The notes beneath the pieces are model-generated. The model had not been told where the DNA came from, made no database searches, and saw only the letters and a program-made list of their open reading frames with translations. This document shows positions 35,173-47,229 of a DNA stretch of 64,000 nucleotides, one piece after another. The stretch is from Clonostachys chloroleuca (taxonomy: Eukaryota; Ascomycota; Sordariomycetes; Hypocreales; Bionectriaceae). Where the stretch lies: contig JBANAY010000003.1 of the NCBI GenBank assembly GCA_037952775.1, positions 10,664,001-10,728,000 on the forward strand, given 5' to 3'. The first letter of the stretch is position 1, and each line of letters opens with the position of its first letter. A program made the position numbers and the translations under genes.

Positions 35173-37176
35173 ATGTCGAAGGAGGCCCAAAAAGATGGCC
35201 TGGGTCATCGGCCCTCAAATGATCTGCCTGAATTGGCGATTGATGATAGTGGGATCAAGACCGAAGGTATACATGTGACCACTGCAAGCGCAGCGCTCGC
35301 CGCTGCCATCGAGGAGCAGAAGCCCAAGCTGTTTTCTAGGCATATGATGCCTTTGTGGGGGATAATGGGAATCTCATATTTGATTTCTACAATGAATGGC
35401 TTTGGTATGACTACATCTTCGCTCTAGGCGGCAAGCACTAACCGAAATAATCATAGATAGCTCCCTCATGGGAGGCATCAATGCCATGATACCATATCAA
35501 GAATCATTTGGCCTCTCTGGAGCCGGGTCAAGCACAGGTCTCGTGTTCATATCCTACCAGATCGGGCAGATCATCTCGTTTCCAGCCTGTCCCCTTATAG
35601 CCGATGGCCTTGGGCGACGCTGGTGCATGTTTATCGGCTGTGCGATCGTGTTGGTCGGCACGGCTATCCAAACGTCAGCCCAGAACCTCGCAGCATTCAT
35701 AGGCGGACGTGTAGTCTTGGGGTTTGGCGCATCAATTGCATCAGCCGCAGGCCCCGCGTATGCCGTTGAACTCGCCCATCCTGCATTCAGAGGTGTGATG
35801 GCTGGAACGTACAATAACTTGTGGTGTAAGTTCCACCTCTGCCGGAGCTTCTAAAGCGGATCTTGCTAAAACTGATACTTTGCAGGGCTTGGTAATATCC
35901 TGTAAGAAGGAAAATCTCAATTGCCTAATAATACGGCTCGAATAAGTTGGCAGAACGCTAATCCTCTATTGTCACAGGGCTGGCTGGGCAACATACGGAT
36001 CGAATAAGCATATTTCATCTTCATGGGCATGGAGAATCCCTACTGTCGTCCAAGCCGGGATGCCTAGCGTAGCCATGTGCTTGGTTCTCTTCTTCCCCGA
36101 GTCGCCTCGTTGGTTGATCGCCCACGACCGGGCCGAGGAAGCATTGGATGTAATGGCCAAGTACCACGGACAGGGTGACCGCAACTCTCCAATGGTTCAG
36201 TTCCAGTACCGCGAAATCATAGAGCAGGCCGCGCAGTACCGAGACGAGAACCCCTGGTGGGACTACCGCGAACTCTTTAACACCCGAGCAGCAAGATATA
36301 GGACTACAATGATGGTCGCCACATCTTTCATCGGCCAATGGAGTGGGAACAACGTAGTCAGCTACTTTATGGTGAGTCAAACGAAAAAGAAATAAGGGGT
36401 ATTCGCTTGAATCAGCTAACGCTGTAAGCCCGAAATGATCAAAACGGCCGGAATCACCAACACCAACACGCAGCTTCTTCTTAATGCGATAAATCCCATC
36501 TTCGCCATGATTGCGGCCATGGTGGGCTCATATCAGCTCGACAAGCTGGGCCGACGAACTATGATGATTTGGGGTCTCATTGGCTCCCTTGTCTTTTACA
36601 TCCTGCTAACGGTCTTCTCGGCTCAGAGCGAGAATAATCCCAACCTGTCCTACGGAGTGATCGTGTCGATTTATCTTTTTAATATCTGTTTTGCGTGGGG
36701 TTTCACTCCACTCCAGACATTGTGAGCAGAACTTTTATCCCAACCATACCCTGGCTTGCTTTTAATAACACCTGCGGGTAGATATGCCGTCGAGTGCCTA
36801 GAAAACCGTACTCGAGCAAAGGGTTCAGGACTGAACTATCTTTTCTTGAATATTGCGATAGTCATCAATACTTACGGTATTAGTGAGGGAATAGCAAAAA
36901 TCAAGTGGAAGTTATGTGAGTACACATTGGAAAAATGCGCCATCTCTTGCTTACCCCCATATGTTTCTAACAATTTGGACACAAGACATTGTATACTGCT
37001 GCTGGATCGCATTCGAAATATTTGTTATTTGGAAATGGTTCGTCGAGACTGCGGGCAAGACGCTTGAGGAATTGAGTGTCATATTTGAGGCACCAAACCC
37101 GCGTAATGAGAGCTTGAAGAAGACTAAAGCTAGGATCGATGCTTCTGGTAATGTTCTTGCGATCCATGAAGATTGA
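35173..37176 (+). CDS. MFS sugar transporter (lactose permease/hexose transporter type), 542 aa
   Basis: Seven exons: 35173-35404, 35457-35825, 35886-35901, 35978-36371, 36429-36721, 36782-36915 and 36986-37176, total 1629 nt with all phases consistent. Exon 3 is only 16 nt. The product has the twelve-helix sugar porter layout: [17 protein letters not shown] at helix 1, GRR after helix 2 ([10 protein letters not shown]), PESPRWLIA before the central loop, [32 protein letters not shown] and the C-terminal [20 protein letters not shown]. These are hallmarks of fungal lactose permease/hexose transporters, plasma-membrane proton-coupled uptake systems. The exact substrate cannot be read from sequence. 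The model is intact; a first-exon cytosolic tail of about 50 residues precedes helix 1. Confidence 0.9.
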
Positions 37177-37620
37177 AATCTTCTTGGGATTTAAGAGGCT
37201 ACCAAAATGTGGGACATTATTGCTTTGCTACATTTCTGGCGCCCTCATTACATTCTCATACAGGCATTTATGCTTGCACCCTGCCTCGACACATATCTGT
37301 TCATTAACAGAACATGTGTACATTGTTATGGCTTCTGGGGATGCTTTGTTAACGATACTCTCATTTGACATCATCACACTTAGACAGCCGCTTGATGTTA
37401 ATGAGCGGGCCGCAATTCCGAGAATAACATCAATTGATATAGGTAACTAGCTTGCTCTATCAGAGTGAATTCTGGGGCGTAAATTGAAATAGAAGAGAAT
37501 GGAACACATGTCTGTTGACCTAAAACGAAGCCACACGCACATATACCGACATTTTCGATTAAGTCCGCCCGCTACACATATTGGACATGTTTCGCGACAA
37601 CAATCGCCACGGTAGATTTC
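37177..37620. other. Intergenic between convergent genes
   Basis: 3' flanks of the transporter (+) and the small secreted protein (-). A 103-codon plus-strand open frame (37139-37450) overlaps the end of the transporter and has no family support. Confidence 0.45.
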
Positions 37621-38266
37621 TCAAGTATAAGCCCATGCCCCATATTCGTCACCAGCCTCCATGATCTGGATCGCTTCCACTTTCAGGCACCCATCATTCA
37701 CAAAATTTGCGACGGAAGCTTTCAAGACGGCCTCTCGAACGAGGGGCTCCTTGGATGATCTGGGGCAGGCCCATAGCCCAGAGGCGCCATCATGTGATTG
37801 CCAGACGAGAACTGTAATTGAAGTCGCGCAATCAGATAGGAGCTTCACGGGGTAAAACCCACCCATCTGTGATCCGGGAGGTCGGAAGGCAGAATGGGGC
37901 GATGCATAAGACACCGAGCCATCAAGGCCGACCCAGATGAATTGACCTCCAGGCACGGCAGACTACCTGTAATATTAGCATAATGTTTTCATGCCACGAA
38001 TTGAGCAAGTCTGGGGTTGCACGGACAGCTAAAAGGGTCATGTCATTGTTCACAAGCGTGGAAGAGCTGTTGGGGCACTCAGATGGATTGTTGATGTCAC
38101 AGTAAGTGCTTGGTGATTTTGCGCCGATGATGAACGACCTTGAATTTGCGTTGATGATCTTCCCGTCAATCTCTGGGGACTCAGGTGAATATGTGACCAT
38201 CGTGTAATAGGCCAAGGCGCTGTGCAGGGCCCCAATCGAGGAGCCTAGCACAAGAAGATTCCGCAT
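37621..38266 (-). CDS. Small secreted protein, 193 aa (IgE-binding-protein-like)
   Basis: Two exons, 38266-38027 and 37962-37621, joined as MTLLA|SAVPGGQFIWVG. The acceptor is GGTAG; the donor is the unusual GTCCGT, chosen because it is the only nearby GT that keeps frame with this acceptor. Start ATG 38266 gives a signal peptide (MRNLLVLGSSIGALHSALA) and a mature protein with a short beta-rich pattern (YSPESPEIDGKIINANSRSF) and a few cysteines (56, 64 and later ones). The pattern of PEIDG..INANG..F and VPGGQ..Y resembles fungal secreted proteins annotated as IgE-binding proteins. Role unknown; probably extracellular. The splice model needs transcript proof. Confidence 0.68.
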
Positions 38267-40544
38267 ATCTATAGCTTCTGGGAGGATTGCCCGGCAAATA
38301 TTAGCTGGAGTCAAGAGATTTTTCCCAGAGGGCTAGAGATGAGCAAGCACACATTGGCGTTTTCTTGTCGAGGATGGGAGGTTGGGCAAAGGCGAAGAAT
38401 GTACTTCTGATGAGGCGAATGACTTGCTGGTTATTGAGAGTATCCGGTGACTGATCTGGAGCAGGGGTTGAATTGGTCAAGAGCGAGCGCCACCAGCAAT
38501 TGCCTTTATTTAGAAGTCGCGATTCCACTGGCAGAACCTGAAAGGGAGCTGGATCATGGGTCTTCGGTAGATGGTTGCTAAGTTGAGGAAGAGAAAAGAA
38601 AAGAGAACAGAGCAGCCGAACCTAATGGCAGGGAATGCCTTGAATCTACCTAACAAGGCGAGCTCTGTGCATTCATTGAGGTCATTATACTACCAAGCCT
38701 GGGTATGATTCTATTTGAATTGTTTCACTGATCCCAAGATGGGATTCGAAAGCGAATAGGAAGCTTTGGTGATAAGATTCTTGGCAGATTCGGCTCCAGT
38801 TGCCTGTTTGCTCGCTTGTGTCCATCTCACAAGGAAGTTGCGCACATCGCGGTTGCCTCATTGGGCTCGATCTCAGTTTATTCGCCTATTAGACGGAACA
38901 GAGGTTCATTATTTGCCTGCTACCAACCTGCTGCCCTTTACCCCAACATCCACCAGCCGTCATTGTGTTTTTGTGGGTAAGAATTAGGCCTCCCGATTCA
39001 AGTGCCGAAGCTGCCTGATGGAAGACGCCAAGAGAATTGGGCGGCGGGCGGCAATCGGGGCCGTAACTTCATGGACCGAAATCCGGCCCGTCCCTATCTT
39101 GGTGTTTTCAGGTACATTACTGGTGGAAGCCAGTAATGAGCTGGTTTCATTCATACTGGCAATTATGGGAATTAGTAGCGGACACAGGAGATGTATCTGC
39201 TATGAGGACGCGCAGACATGACAGCAATAGTCGCACGGCCTTATCTTGTTAGCATCATCCTAAGACAAGGGTTGTCGATCACATATGCAGGCATAGCGCG
39301 GTGAGATTCGGAGCATGGATATGGCTTCCGGTTGGCCGCCTTGGAAATATGCACCGTGTAACCTGGGATGCGGTGAGGGCAATATGCCTGCAAGGGAGCG
39401 GGATACGTGTTTCGACACGCCGACGAGCCGCACTCAACATACATATATAGGCCGATGTCGTCCAACGCGATTTGCACTCTCAGTCTGACATGTGCTAGCT
39501 TTTGGCTGACATTGACATTCAATACATTATCCTGCCCCCGCCGAGCTCGACGACTAGACGATTGAGACATGGCCTTTAGGATCTGGCCTGGTAGTGTGAT
39601 CCTTGAACACCAACGAGATGGCAATCGCGCCGTGACCGGTAGCAACGACGGCAACGACCAAAGCCACCAGAATGGATCTAGTCGTATTCCAAGTACATCT
39701 GGTAAGTTAGTTGCACTGGACGAATAGACAATCCCCCCGCCCCTTCTCCTCGGTTCCTAGCCTTGCTGGCACTCTGTCGTTGCTGTGTCGTGGAGGCTGC
39801 TCAGAAGAGACGTCGTCCTGTTGCCAGTTGAGTCACAAGACCAGGCCCATCAGTCGGTCTAGCAGCAGACGACACCCATCGGGCATTACTCCCTGTCGAG
39901 GACCCAGTGCCACATGTTGAACCCCAGCTCTGGCAGCGGATCAGGGACGCTTCTGCAAGGGCGCGTTGAATGAGGTGGGAAGGGGCAGTCATGGCGTGCT
40001 TACATCATCGGATGTCGGTATGACGTTTTAGCCTGCTGGCCAAATGCTGGGAAGGAGCCTGTACGGAACTGCGATGGTGCCTGTCAGGGCGCTAGACTCT
40101 GAGACCAGTCGGTCAGTGCGCGCTGTCGCCATCGCATCCTCGTCGACGATATCGCAATACACCGATGCTTGAGTCAGAGGGCAGAGGGAGACGTTGCTTT
40201 TTTTCTTCCCAGGGGGCGTGCCTGTTCGAGTCGACTGCGCAATGCTGAGCTCCTGAAAGCTTCCTTCCGACCTTGAGATTCTTCTTCTTCTTCCTAGACC
40301 CCACCTCTTTCTCTTCTCTCCGACCTCCAATGGACTGAGAACCTAATCTTGAGGAGTCACAGCTACACCCAGTTCAGCTTGCTATCACAGTCAGGCTGGT
40401 TGGTTCCAGCTTCTTCCTCAACACTTCTTCTCCTCGGCCAATTCCTGTACTACCTACTCAGCACACCTACACAAACCAGCGCCACTTGGCATGTACTGAC
40501 AATCTGTATTGAAAGTAGTCGCTTCGCCCAGCCACGCAAGCGCA
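38267..40544. other. 2.3-kb intergenic region upstream of two divergent genes
   Basis: Lies between the divergent small secreted protein and DUG2. Several open frames exist, notably both strands around 39241-39705, but none gives a convincing gene. The 250 bp before 40545 are CT-rich and fit a DUG2 leader. Confidence 0.4.
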
Positions 40545-43276
40545 ATGCCGCCGGTCGACGTGGTATCGTCGCCCACTTCTCCCGTCCTGAGCCCGACACA
40601 CGAGGACAGCCTCACCTCCGACCTCAAGCCAAGGCTTGTCCACACCTTGAATCATGGGAGCACGGTTTTGGCTCTGGCTGTGAGTCCGGGCGACGACCGA
40701 ATTTACGCTGGTACCCAAGATGGCGAAATTGTGGCTTGGTCCTTGACCACCTTTCAACGGGTACACACGATCCAAGCTCACAAACGAAGCGTTCTTTCTC
40801 TATCCGTGCTCTCCGATGCCTCTTTACTCTTCTCGAGTGCCGGCGACCCAATAATCAATGTGTGGTGCCCCAAAAGCCTAACGAGACTGTACGAGATCTA
40901 TAGCATCCACGACGCCGGAGATATCTTCTGTACCGCATACAGTCCCCAGCACGATACATTATATCTAGGGGCACAGAATTCATCCATCCAGTGGATCCAG
41001 TTGAGCGATTCAGATGCCAAGGTGTCTCCCGACTCTCAACGACACCCCAACAGAAGGGCCCATCGTTTCTTCGACTCTAAAGCAGTTGGTGGCTCTGCCA
41101 CACCACGCAGGACCGATGGGAGATGGAGTCTCATCCCGAAACCAAAGACTGTTTTGGAAATTGACAGCGGTGCGGTCCGTAACTTTGCCCACAATGGGTA
41201 TGTCTACTGCATGCTCATGGCCAAGGGCCCGACAATTGGAGCAAACGCCGACTCTGACGTACTCATCTCTGGGGGCGGTGATGGGACAATCAAGTTGTGG
41301 AGCCTGGTCAGTAAAGCTCAAGATACCCAGGACAATGTTGGTGGTATAAAGGAAATCATGACCCTTGGGACAGACAACGCAGATTCTGTCTTCTCCCTGG
41401 CGATCGATGGGTCATTTCTTTACGCTGGGAAACTTGACGGCATTGTGGAATTGTGGGATCTAGATACCACCCAAAAATTACGTGTCATCAAAGCCCACGA
41501 TTCCGATATTATGGCTCTCCAGATGGGATGGGGCTTCCTCTGGACGGCTTCCAGCGACGGCTGGTCTGGTGTAAGTCTGCCATTGTTCATCTGACTCTTC
41601 AACAAACCTCTAGCTAACAAGATGTACAGAAATATAGCACTGCCCATTATGGCAAATACCAGCAGTCGGCTGCATTAGGCAAAGTCAACCAGAAATACAA
41701 GTGCCTCAGCCGATGGAAAGCTCACCAAGGCAAAATCCTTGCCTCTGCAACGACCTCCTTTAGCGACGAGCAACTCTTCATAACGGGAGCCAATGACAAC
41801 AACATCTCTATATGGACGTTTGAAGATCTCTGCCAATCTGTTGCTTCAATCGAACAAAGCACAGATGTTCTGTTGTCCACTCTCAAAGACTTTGTTGCTT
41901 TTAAAAGTGTTTCGTCTCGGCCTGAGTTTGCTGAAGACTGTCACAAGGGCGCAACCTATCTCGGAGCTCTCTTCAAGCGGCTCGGTGGCCAAGTTGAGAT
42001 GCTGCGTACCAATGCATCACACAACCCAGTCGTGTATGCTCGCTTTTCCGGGAAAACGGAAGGATCTGACAACAGAAAGCAAATCCTTTTCTACGGGCAC
42101 TACGACGTCGTAGCCGCTGACAACAGGAAGGGTACTTGGACGAATGATCCGTTCACGCTTACAGGCACGAATGGCTACCTGTACGGCCGAGGAGTGAGTG
42201 ATAATAAGGGCCCAATTCTAGCAGCCCTATATGCTGTCACGGATCTTATGCAAGCGCAAAAGTTAGAGAACGACGTCATTTTCCTTATCGAAGGAGAAGA
42301 GGAGTACGGATCTAGGGGCTTTGAGGACATCGTTAAAAGCAACAAGGCCCTCATTGGTGACGTGGACTACATTTTACTTGCTAACAGCTATTGGCTGGAC
42401 GACGAAGTTCCATGCCTGACATATGGATTGCGGGGCGTTTTGCATGCCACCGTCAGTGTAGAATCTTCCTGGCCTGATATTCATTCTGGTGTGGACGGTT
42501 CGTACATGATGGACGAGCCTCTATCTGATCTAACCCTTCTACTGTCCAAATTGAAAGGGCGAGGGAATCGCATCCAGCTAAAGGGTTTCTACGACGGAAT
42601 ACCGCCTCTGACTCCAGAAGAGGAGGCTCGTTATGACGATATCGCCTCCATTTTGCTTAAACGCAGCTCGGAGTCCATCTCTGAGGATAAACTGAAGCGA
42701 TCACTGATGGCCAGGTGGCGGGAGCCGAATCTCACAGTTCACCGGTACAAGGTTTCCGGACCGGACGGCAGTCTCATCAGTGGGCAAGCTAGTGCACACA
42801 TCAGCCTTCGTCTTGTCCCAGGACAAGAGGTAGACGATGTTGCCCGTGAGCTCACTGAATTCTTGGACCGTGAGTTTGCAGCCATCGGTTCTCAGAACTG
42901 GGTTAGAACTAGCATCGACAATAAAGCAGAGCCCTGGCTCGGAGACCCAACCAACGAGATCTTCCGCACTTTGGAGCAGGCCATCATCGAGGCGTGGCCT
43001 GCGTGCTTCGAGACTGGTTCACCTGTTCTTAATGGAGATGAACTCCCCCGGTCCATCTCCCCTGTCAAGGCCCTCAAGCCAAGAACGCCTCTATATATTC
43101 GGGAGGGTGGATCCATTCCCGCTATTCGGTTCCTGGAAAAGGAATTTGGGGCTCCGGCGGCGCATCTACCGTGTGGGCAAGCGAGTGACTCAGCCCACTT
43201 AGACAATGAGAGGCTAAGCATGGTGAATTTGTTCAAGGCACGGGAGATCTTCAGTAAAGTTTTTGAGCGTCTGTAA
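40545..43276 (+). CDS. DUG2: Dug2-type glutathione-degrading enzyme, WD40 plus M20 peptidase, 890 aa
   Basis: Two exons, 40545-41570 and 41630-43276, with a 59-nt intron (GTAAGT..TGTACAG) in phase 0. Start is the ATG at 40545 (MPPVDVVSSPTSPVLSP); an in-frame TTG upstream is not a likely start. Residues about 25-420 form WD40 repeats (YAGTQDGEIVAWSL, ISGGGDGTIKLWSLV, YAGKLDGIVELWDLD, ITGANDNNISIWTF). Residues about 430-890 form an M20 metallopeptidase with zinc-ligand motifs GHYDVVAA (His about 499), GVSDNKGPILA and IEGEEEYGSRGFE. This fusion is diagnostic for Dug2, which with the amidotransferase Dug3 cleaves the gamma-glutamyl bond of glutathione in the cytosol; Dug1 then hydrolyses Cys-Gly. 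Intact. Confidence 0.93.
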
Positions 43277-43642
43277 ACTTTGATGGTGTACGAATCTTGG
43301 CGGGCAATTTGCCCTAAGTTGTACAATACGCGGTTGGCGTCCGTTCTTAAAAGCGAGTAAAATCAGCAGACATGGAGAATGCTTGCTATTGACATAGGAG
43401 TTTGGGTCTAGAACCAGGCAAGTTTTGAAGGAAATCGCCCCTGTAGGCTACATTGCCATAGGCATTCATTTTCATTATTGAAATTGATCTTTGTTTTACC
43501 ACCTGCTCCTATTATCTTTCCAGAGGAACTCGCCCTCTCATTTCTTTCCGTTATCCTGTCCTGACTGCATCATAACATGAAATGTTAATAAAAACCTTGG
43601 TTGCGCAGCAATACAAGTCTATAAAATCCGTCATTACGCGCC
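43277..43642. other. Intergenic between convergent DUG2 and N2227 genes
   Basis: 3' flanks only. T-rich and AATAAAA-like tracts (about 43585-43600) suit polyadenylation. No ORF. Confidence 0.5.
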
Positions 43643-45221
43643 TCAAGGCCGCTGTGCAACCCAGAATTGCGCCTTGTACGCATTTTTGGTTAAAGCGCGA
43701 TCATTGAAACCATACGCTGCCTCCATTCCTCGGACATGGCGATCCGGAAATGTGAGCTCGCCGCACTCTGGCCCAGCAACGTCCAGAAACTTGAACCCAA
43801 GACCTTGCTCGGCGTAAATAATGATTTCCTCTAAAGACAGTTGAACAAAGGGAGCAGTTCCATATAGAAGTGGCCCCAAATTGATCCAGTAGCCCCCTGG
43901 ACGGAGGAGTGTCTCAATGGTGTCGAAATAGCTTGCAAGGTTGCGAGCTGTGTCGATGAAGAAATATGTGACAACCACGTCATAATGTCGAAACGGTTTC
44001 GTGTTGAATACAGTGGTGAAGTCACCCTCGACCAGAAGAACCTCGCTGGCGTTGACGGGAGCATCTGGGAAGGTGACTGGGCGTTGCATGTCGGCGGTGC
44101 TGACGTGATGAGACCAGAGGTCGACGAACGGATGGAATGTCTCGGAGTTGATGCGATGGCCGTGGGTTTCGAGGAAACGGTAGGCGACATTCATGTACAT
44201 TGACCACTCATTTATGGTCACCTCGAAGCCTACAGAGAGATTAGTAACAGTTCCGGGAGGGCATCAGATCACGGCCATTTTCGTGAAATTCCTACCTCCT
44301 AGTTCGGCAATTTCATGCCCCAAGCGCCCAATGCCGGCTCCGGGCAGCAAAATCTTGAGTGGCTTGGACCGTTCATTTCGGTCGGGATAGAGCTTCTCAA
44401 GGACGCCCGTAAGACAGGCAAAGCAGTCGTCGCGTTCGTAGGTCCCCCCAGCAGCTGTCCAGTCACGAACGATATGTTTCAAGGACTGTGATACCGAAAT
44501 CTTATCGGCCTTCCTTCCCTCCATTTCCGAATTCTTTATGTGCTCATTGAGCTCTGAGCGATCAATGGCATAGAAGGATAGGGCTGACTCAACAATACGG
44601 TCGCAGAGCTCTTGGTTCTTTGCCAGCAGCTTTTCGATTTGGGTGAACTTGTCCGAGTATTGTACAAACTTCTCCAATAACTGGATTAAAGAGCATCAGA
44701 ATACCTGCTGTGCTTCTCGCCGGGGCGTCAAACTCAACTCACTGCTTTCTGATGTTTGGCGGTATTGGTGTACAGGCCGCGGAGCCGCACCAATTCCTCG
44801 TTCTGTCGTTCTTGGTACTTGACAAAACCGTACAGTGCGTCTAAAAGACGGTGCCGTACGTGGTTGCCGTTCCAAGTGCCTTTGTTTTTTGGTAGCCTTT
44901 CCAGGAGCTTGGCCTTCTCGTCTTTATGACGAGGTGTGTCTGGATGGGGTATTACACGAGGCTGTTCCACGGTCACGATGACTTTGTGAACCTCTGTCGC
45001 CTGAATCAGAGGGGGCTCAACAGCAGATGCAAATTGGGGCTGAACTTAAGTGTTAGAGCTCCATTTCTCTTCCAACAGGTTATTATACAGCTACAAACCT
45101 CTCCATCCTTGATAATCGGGATGGCGGCAAGTTCCGGCTGCTTTTCACTTTGTGAAAGGACGGTGTTGAGGCAGAGAGCAGAGTAGGCAAGAAATCTCGC
45201 GAAAAGATGTGGCCCAGGCAT
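43643..45221 (-). CDS. N2227-domain SAM methyltransferase (carnosine N-methyltransferase-like), 463 aa
   Basis: Four exons: 45221-45099, 45039-44743, 44680-44296 and 44229-43643, total 1392 nt with consistent phases (KDGE|PQFASAV; HQKA|LLEKFVQY; AELG|GFEVTINEW). The N2227 family methylates dipeptides such as carnosine to anserine, using S-adenosylmethionine. The SAM-binding motif is LLPGAGIGRLGHEIAELG (about 251-268). Other family signatures are RDWTAAGGTYERDDCF, NEWSMYMNVAYRFLE, VVVTYFFIDTARNLASYFD and GGYWINLGPLLYG. The first exon encodes a hydrophobic, signal-like start (LFARFLAYSALCLNTVLS), unexpected for a cytosolic enzyme; whether it targets the secretory pathway is open. The natural substrate in fungi is not established. 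Confidence 0.88.
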
Positions 45222-45894
45222 TTTAAGTGGTCGTCATGAAACGAAGGGCCGACTATAATACAAGAAAGAGAAGAGAAGAGAAAGCACAAAACAGGAACTC
45301 GAGGCTCCGATCACGATGAAGCCGACATTTCAATGGAGTCTGGAGGCAAATCACAAGTTCGGTCGACCAGACGAGGCAGGTCCTTTTGTGCGTTTTATTT
45401 GGTTCGTGTCTGAAGCCCTGTTCAAAGGGCCAAAGTCGGTGCAAGTGGTGCACCTTGATGGTTTGCCAAGAAGGCTGCGGCAATAAGCAGCCAGACCAGC
45501 GGCGGGACAGCCACAGGCTTCTTCCGCGCCGGAGCAAATCATATCGAACGTCTTGGTCAACGCAAACATGGGTCCCATCCAAAAGACGGTGTTCGTATCG
45601 GCCTATCGACCGTTTCGAGCTGAACCTCTCGCCATCTTTAGTTATAAACGTGTGGGGGCTGAAGGGGGTCGCCCGGACGCCGCAAGCCCAATCCAAGGAA
45701 GGATGGGCCACTTACATGGGAGCAGGCACGAAGGACCAACCTTCCTTGCCTGCACGATACGTATAAATACCCATCCTGTAGTTTTTCTGCCCTGCCGACT
45801 AAAACCTCTATTCTGCCATCCCATCTCAGCCTTGCATCACGTTGTGCCTCGTGCCTCGAGTCTAGAACACTCCATCACTCCCCCTACCGTCATC
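45222..45894. other. Divergent promoter region between N2227 gene and Cys/His-repeat gene
   Basis: 673 bp shared upstream region. Open frames over it have no family resemblance. A TATA-like element lies at 45762-45769 (listed separately) and CT-rich sequence precedes the ATG at 45895. Confidence 0.5.
45762..45769 (+). promoter_or_regulatory. TATA-like element of the Cys/His-repeat gene
   Basis: TATAAATA about 126 bp upstream of ATG 45895, followed by a pyrimidine-rich leader. Position and sequence fit a core promoter of a regulated, highly expressed fungal gene. Confidence 0.55.
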
Positions 45895-46546
45895 ATGAGA
45901 ACCTCTACATTCACTGCCCTCCTCGGCCTCGGCCTCCTGCCCCTCGGCTTGGCTCAGAGCAGCAGCAGCGTGAACCCTGGCCCCTCTCCCACCAACTCTG
46001 TCGGTTGTGAACCCCATGGCGATCACTGGCACTGCGAGGGCCCTGCTACACAGACTGGTGCCGTCACTTCTGCTACCGGCTCTGCTTCCGTCACTGCCAG
46101 CCACAGCCACGACCATGATGATGATGACCACTCATCTGGCACTGCCAGCCTGAAGCCTAGTCCAACCAACTCTGTCGGCTGTGAGCCCCATGGCGACCAC
46201 TGGCACTGCACTGGTCCTGCCACCGGTGCTGCTTCAGTCACCACCCCTTCTACTTCCCACACCGATGCTGCTGGCACCGGCAGCCTCAAGCCCAGCCCTA
46301 CCGAGTCTGTCGGCTGTGAGCCTCACGGAGACCATTGTACGTTACCTTGATCCTAATCCTGATCACACCGTCCTCTATACTAACGTTCTACCTGCAGGGC
46401 ACTGCGACGGCCCCGCCACCACTGCCGCCGTCTCTGGCTCTGGCACCTCTACTGGTGCTGCCAGCTCCTCCACACAGGGTGGTATGGCTGCTGCTGAATT
46501 TGTTCCTCTTGCTGGAGCCTTCGCTGCTGTTGCATTTGCTCTGTAA
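45895..46546 (+). CDS. Secreted protein with three Cys/His (CEPHGDHWHC) repeats, 196 aa
   Basis: Two exons, 45895-46336 and 46398-46546, with a 61-nt intron (GTACGT..CTGCAG) that splits the third repeat inside Trp148. Signal peptide about 1-20. Three near-identical units built on PSPTNSVGCEPHGDHWHC occur at about 31-51, 88-110 and 134-155, each with two cysteines (38/47, 96/105, 141/150) enclosing three histidines. Between the first two is a His/Asp-rich stretch (SHSHDHDDDDH, 69-79). Spacers are Ser/Thr/Ala-rich. The hydrophobic C-terminus (VPLAGAFAAVAFAL) suggests a GPI anchor. The His/Cys arrangement suggests binding of zinc or copper at the cell surface; that is inference, no function is known to me. 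Confidence 0.82.
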
Positions 46547-47229
46547 AATGATGAATTGGGAGGAACATGATACCATTGATTGTCTGTTTTGGCATATTAT
46601 AAAAGCTCATGCTTAAGATGACGGGGAAAATAGTTAGTCATATTGAAGGCTATGGGACAAAAATAATAATAAACAAGAAGTTACTAGCATTGTCTGAGAA
46701 AACCCAGATCTTCTGATACCACTTCTCATGGTGAGTCGCCTTTGCGTTTTGAAGTCGTACTTAAAACTCCTTAAGCTTATAAGTAAGCTACGGGAAAGTT
46801 TAAACCTTTTTTTTTTTTTTTTTTTTTCCTGCTGTGCATCAGCCCAAACCAAACTTAAATAACGCATAGTGCTAGAGTCAATCTTCTCGCAGGGGAACAC
46901 AGTCAAGGAGAGGACAGGGCCAAACGCAGCTGGGGAATATCGAGGTACCTGATGGAATGGAAGAGTGTGCGTTGAGAACCTTGATGGTTTGATCCCGGGT
47001 GGGGCCGTTCTTTCGGCTGACCATCAAGGTTCCCGTTTATTGCCTGCTTGGAGTTGGTCCACCGTAATAGCTCCCTGACCCATGTTGATTTAAACGGTAT
47101 GGAGAAGCTTTGACGATGGGGCAGTATACAAATAAAGAGTGATTCCTGGGGGTTGAGCCAGACGGGTCATAGACGAATCACCTGAGGTCCAAAACGCCAA
47201 AGGAAAGAGATTCCCTACCGAGCTGGTTT
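46547..47229. other. Intergenic with a 21-nt poly-T run
   Basis: Holds the 3' flank of the Cys/His-repeat gene and an uninterrupted T run at 46807-46827. No gene seen. Confidence 0.5.

Noticed and set aside
39241..39705. Possible small secreted Cys-containing protein (minus) or plus-strand exon ending at GTAAGT
   Set aside because: Both strands are open and each has a tempting signal, including a hydrophobic ILVALVVAVVATG stretch on minus, but no consistent start and splice model could be assembled.
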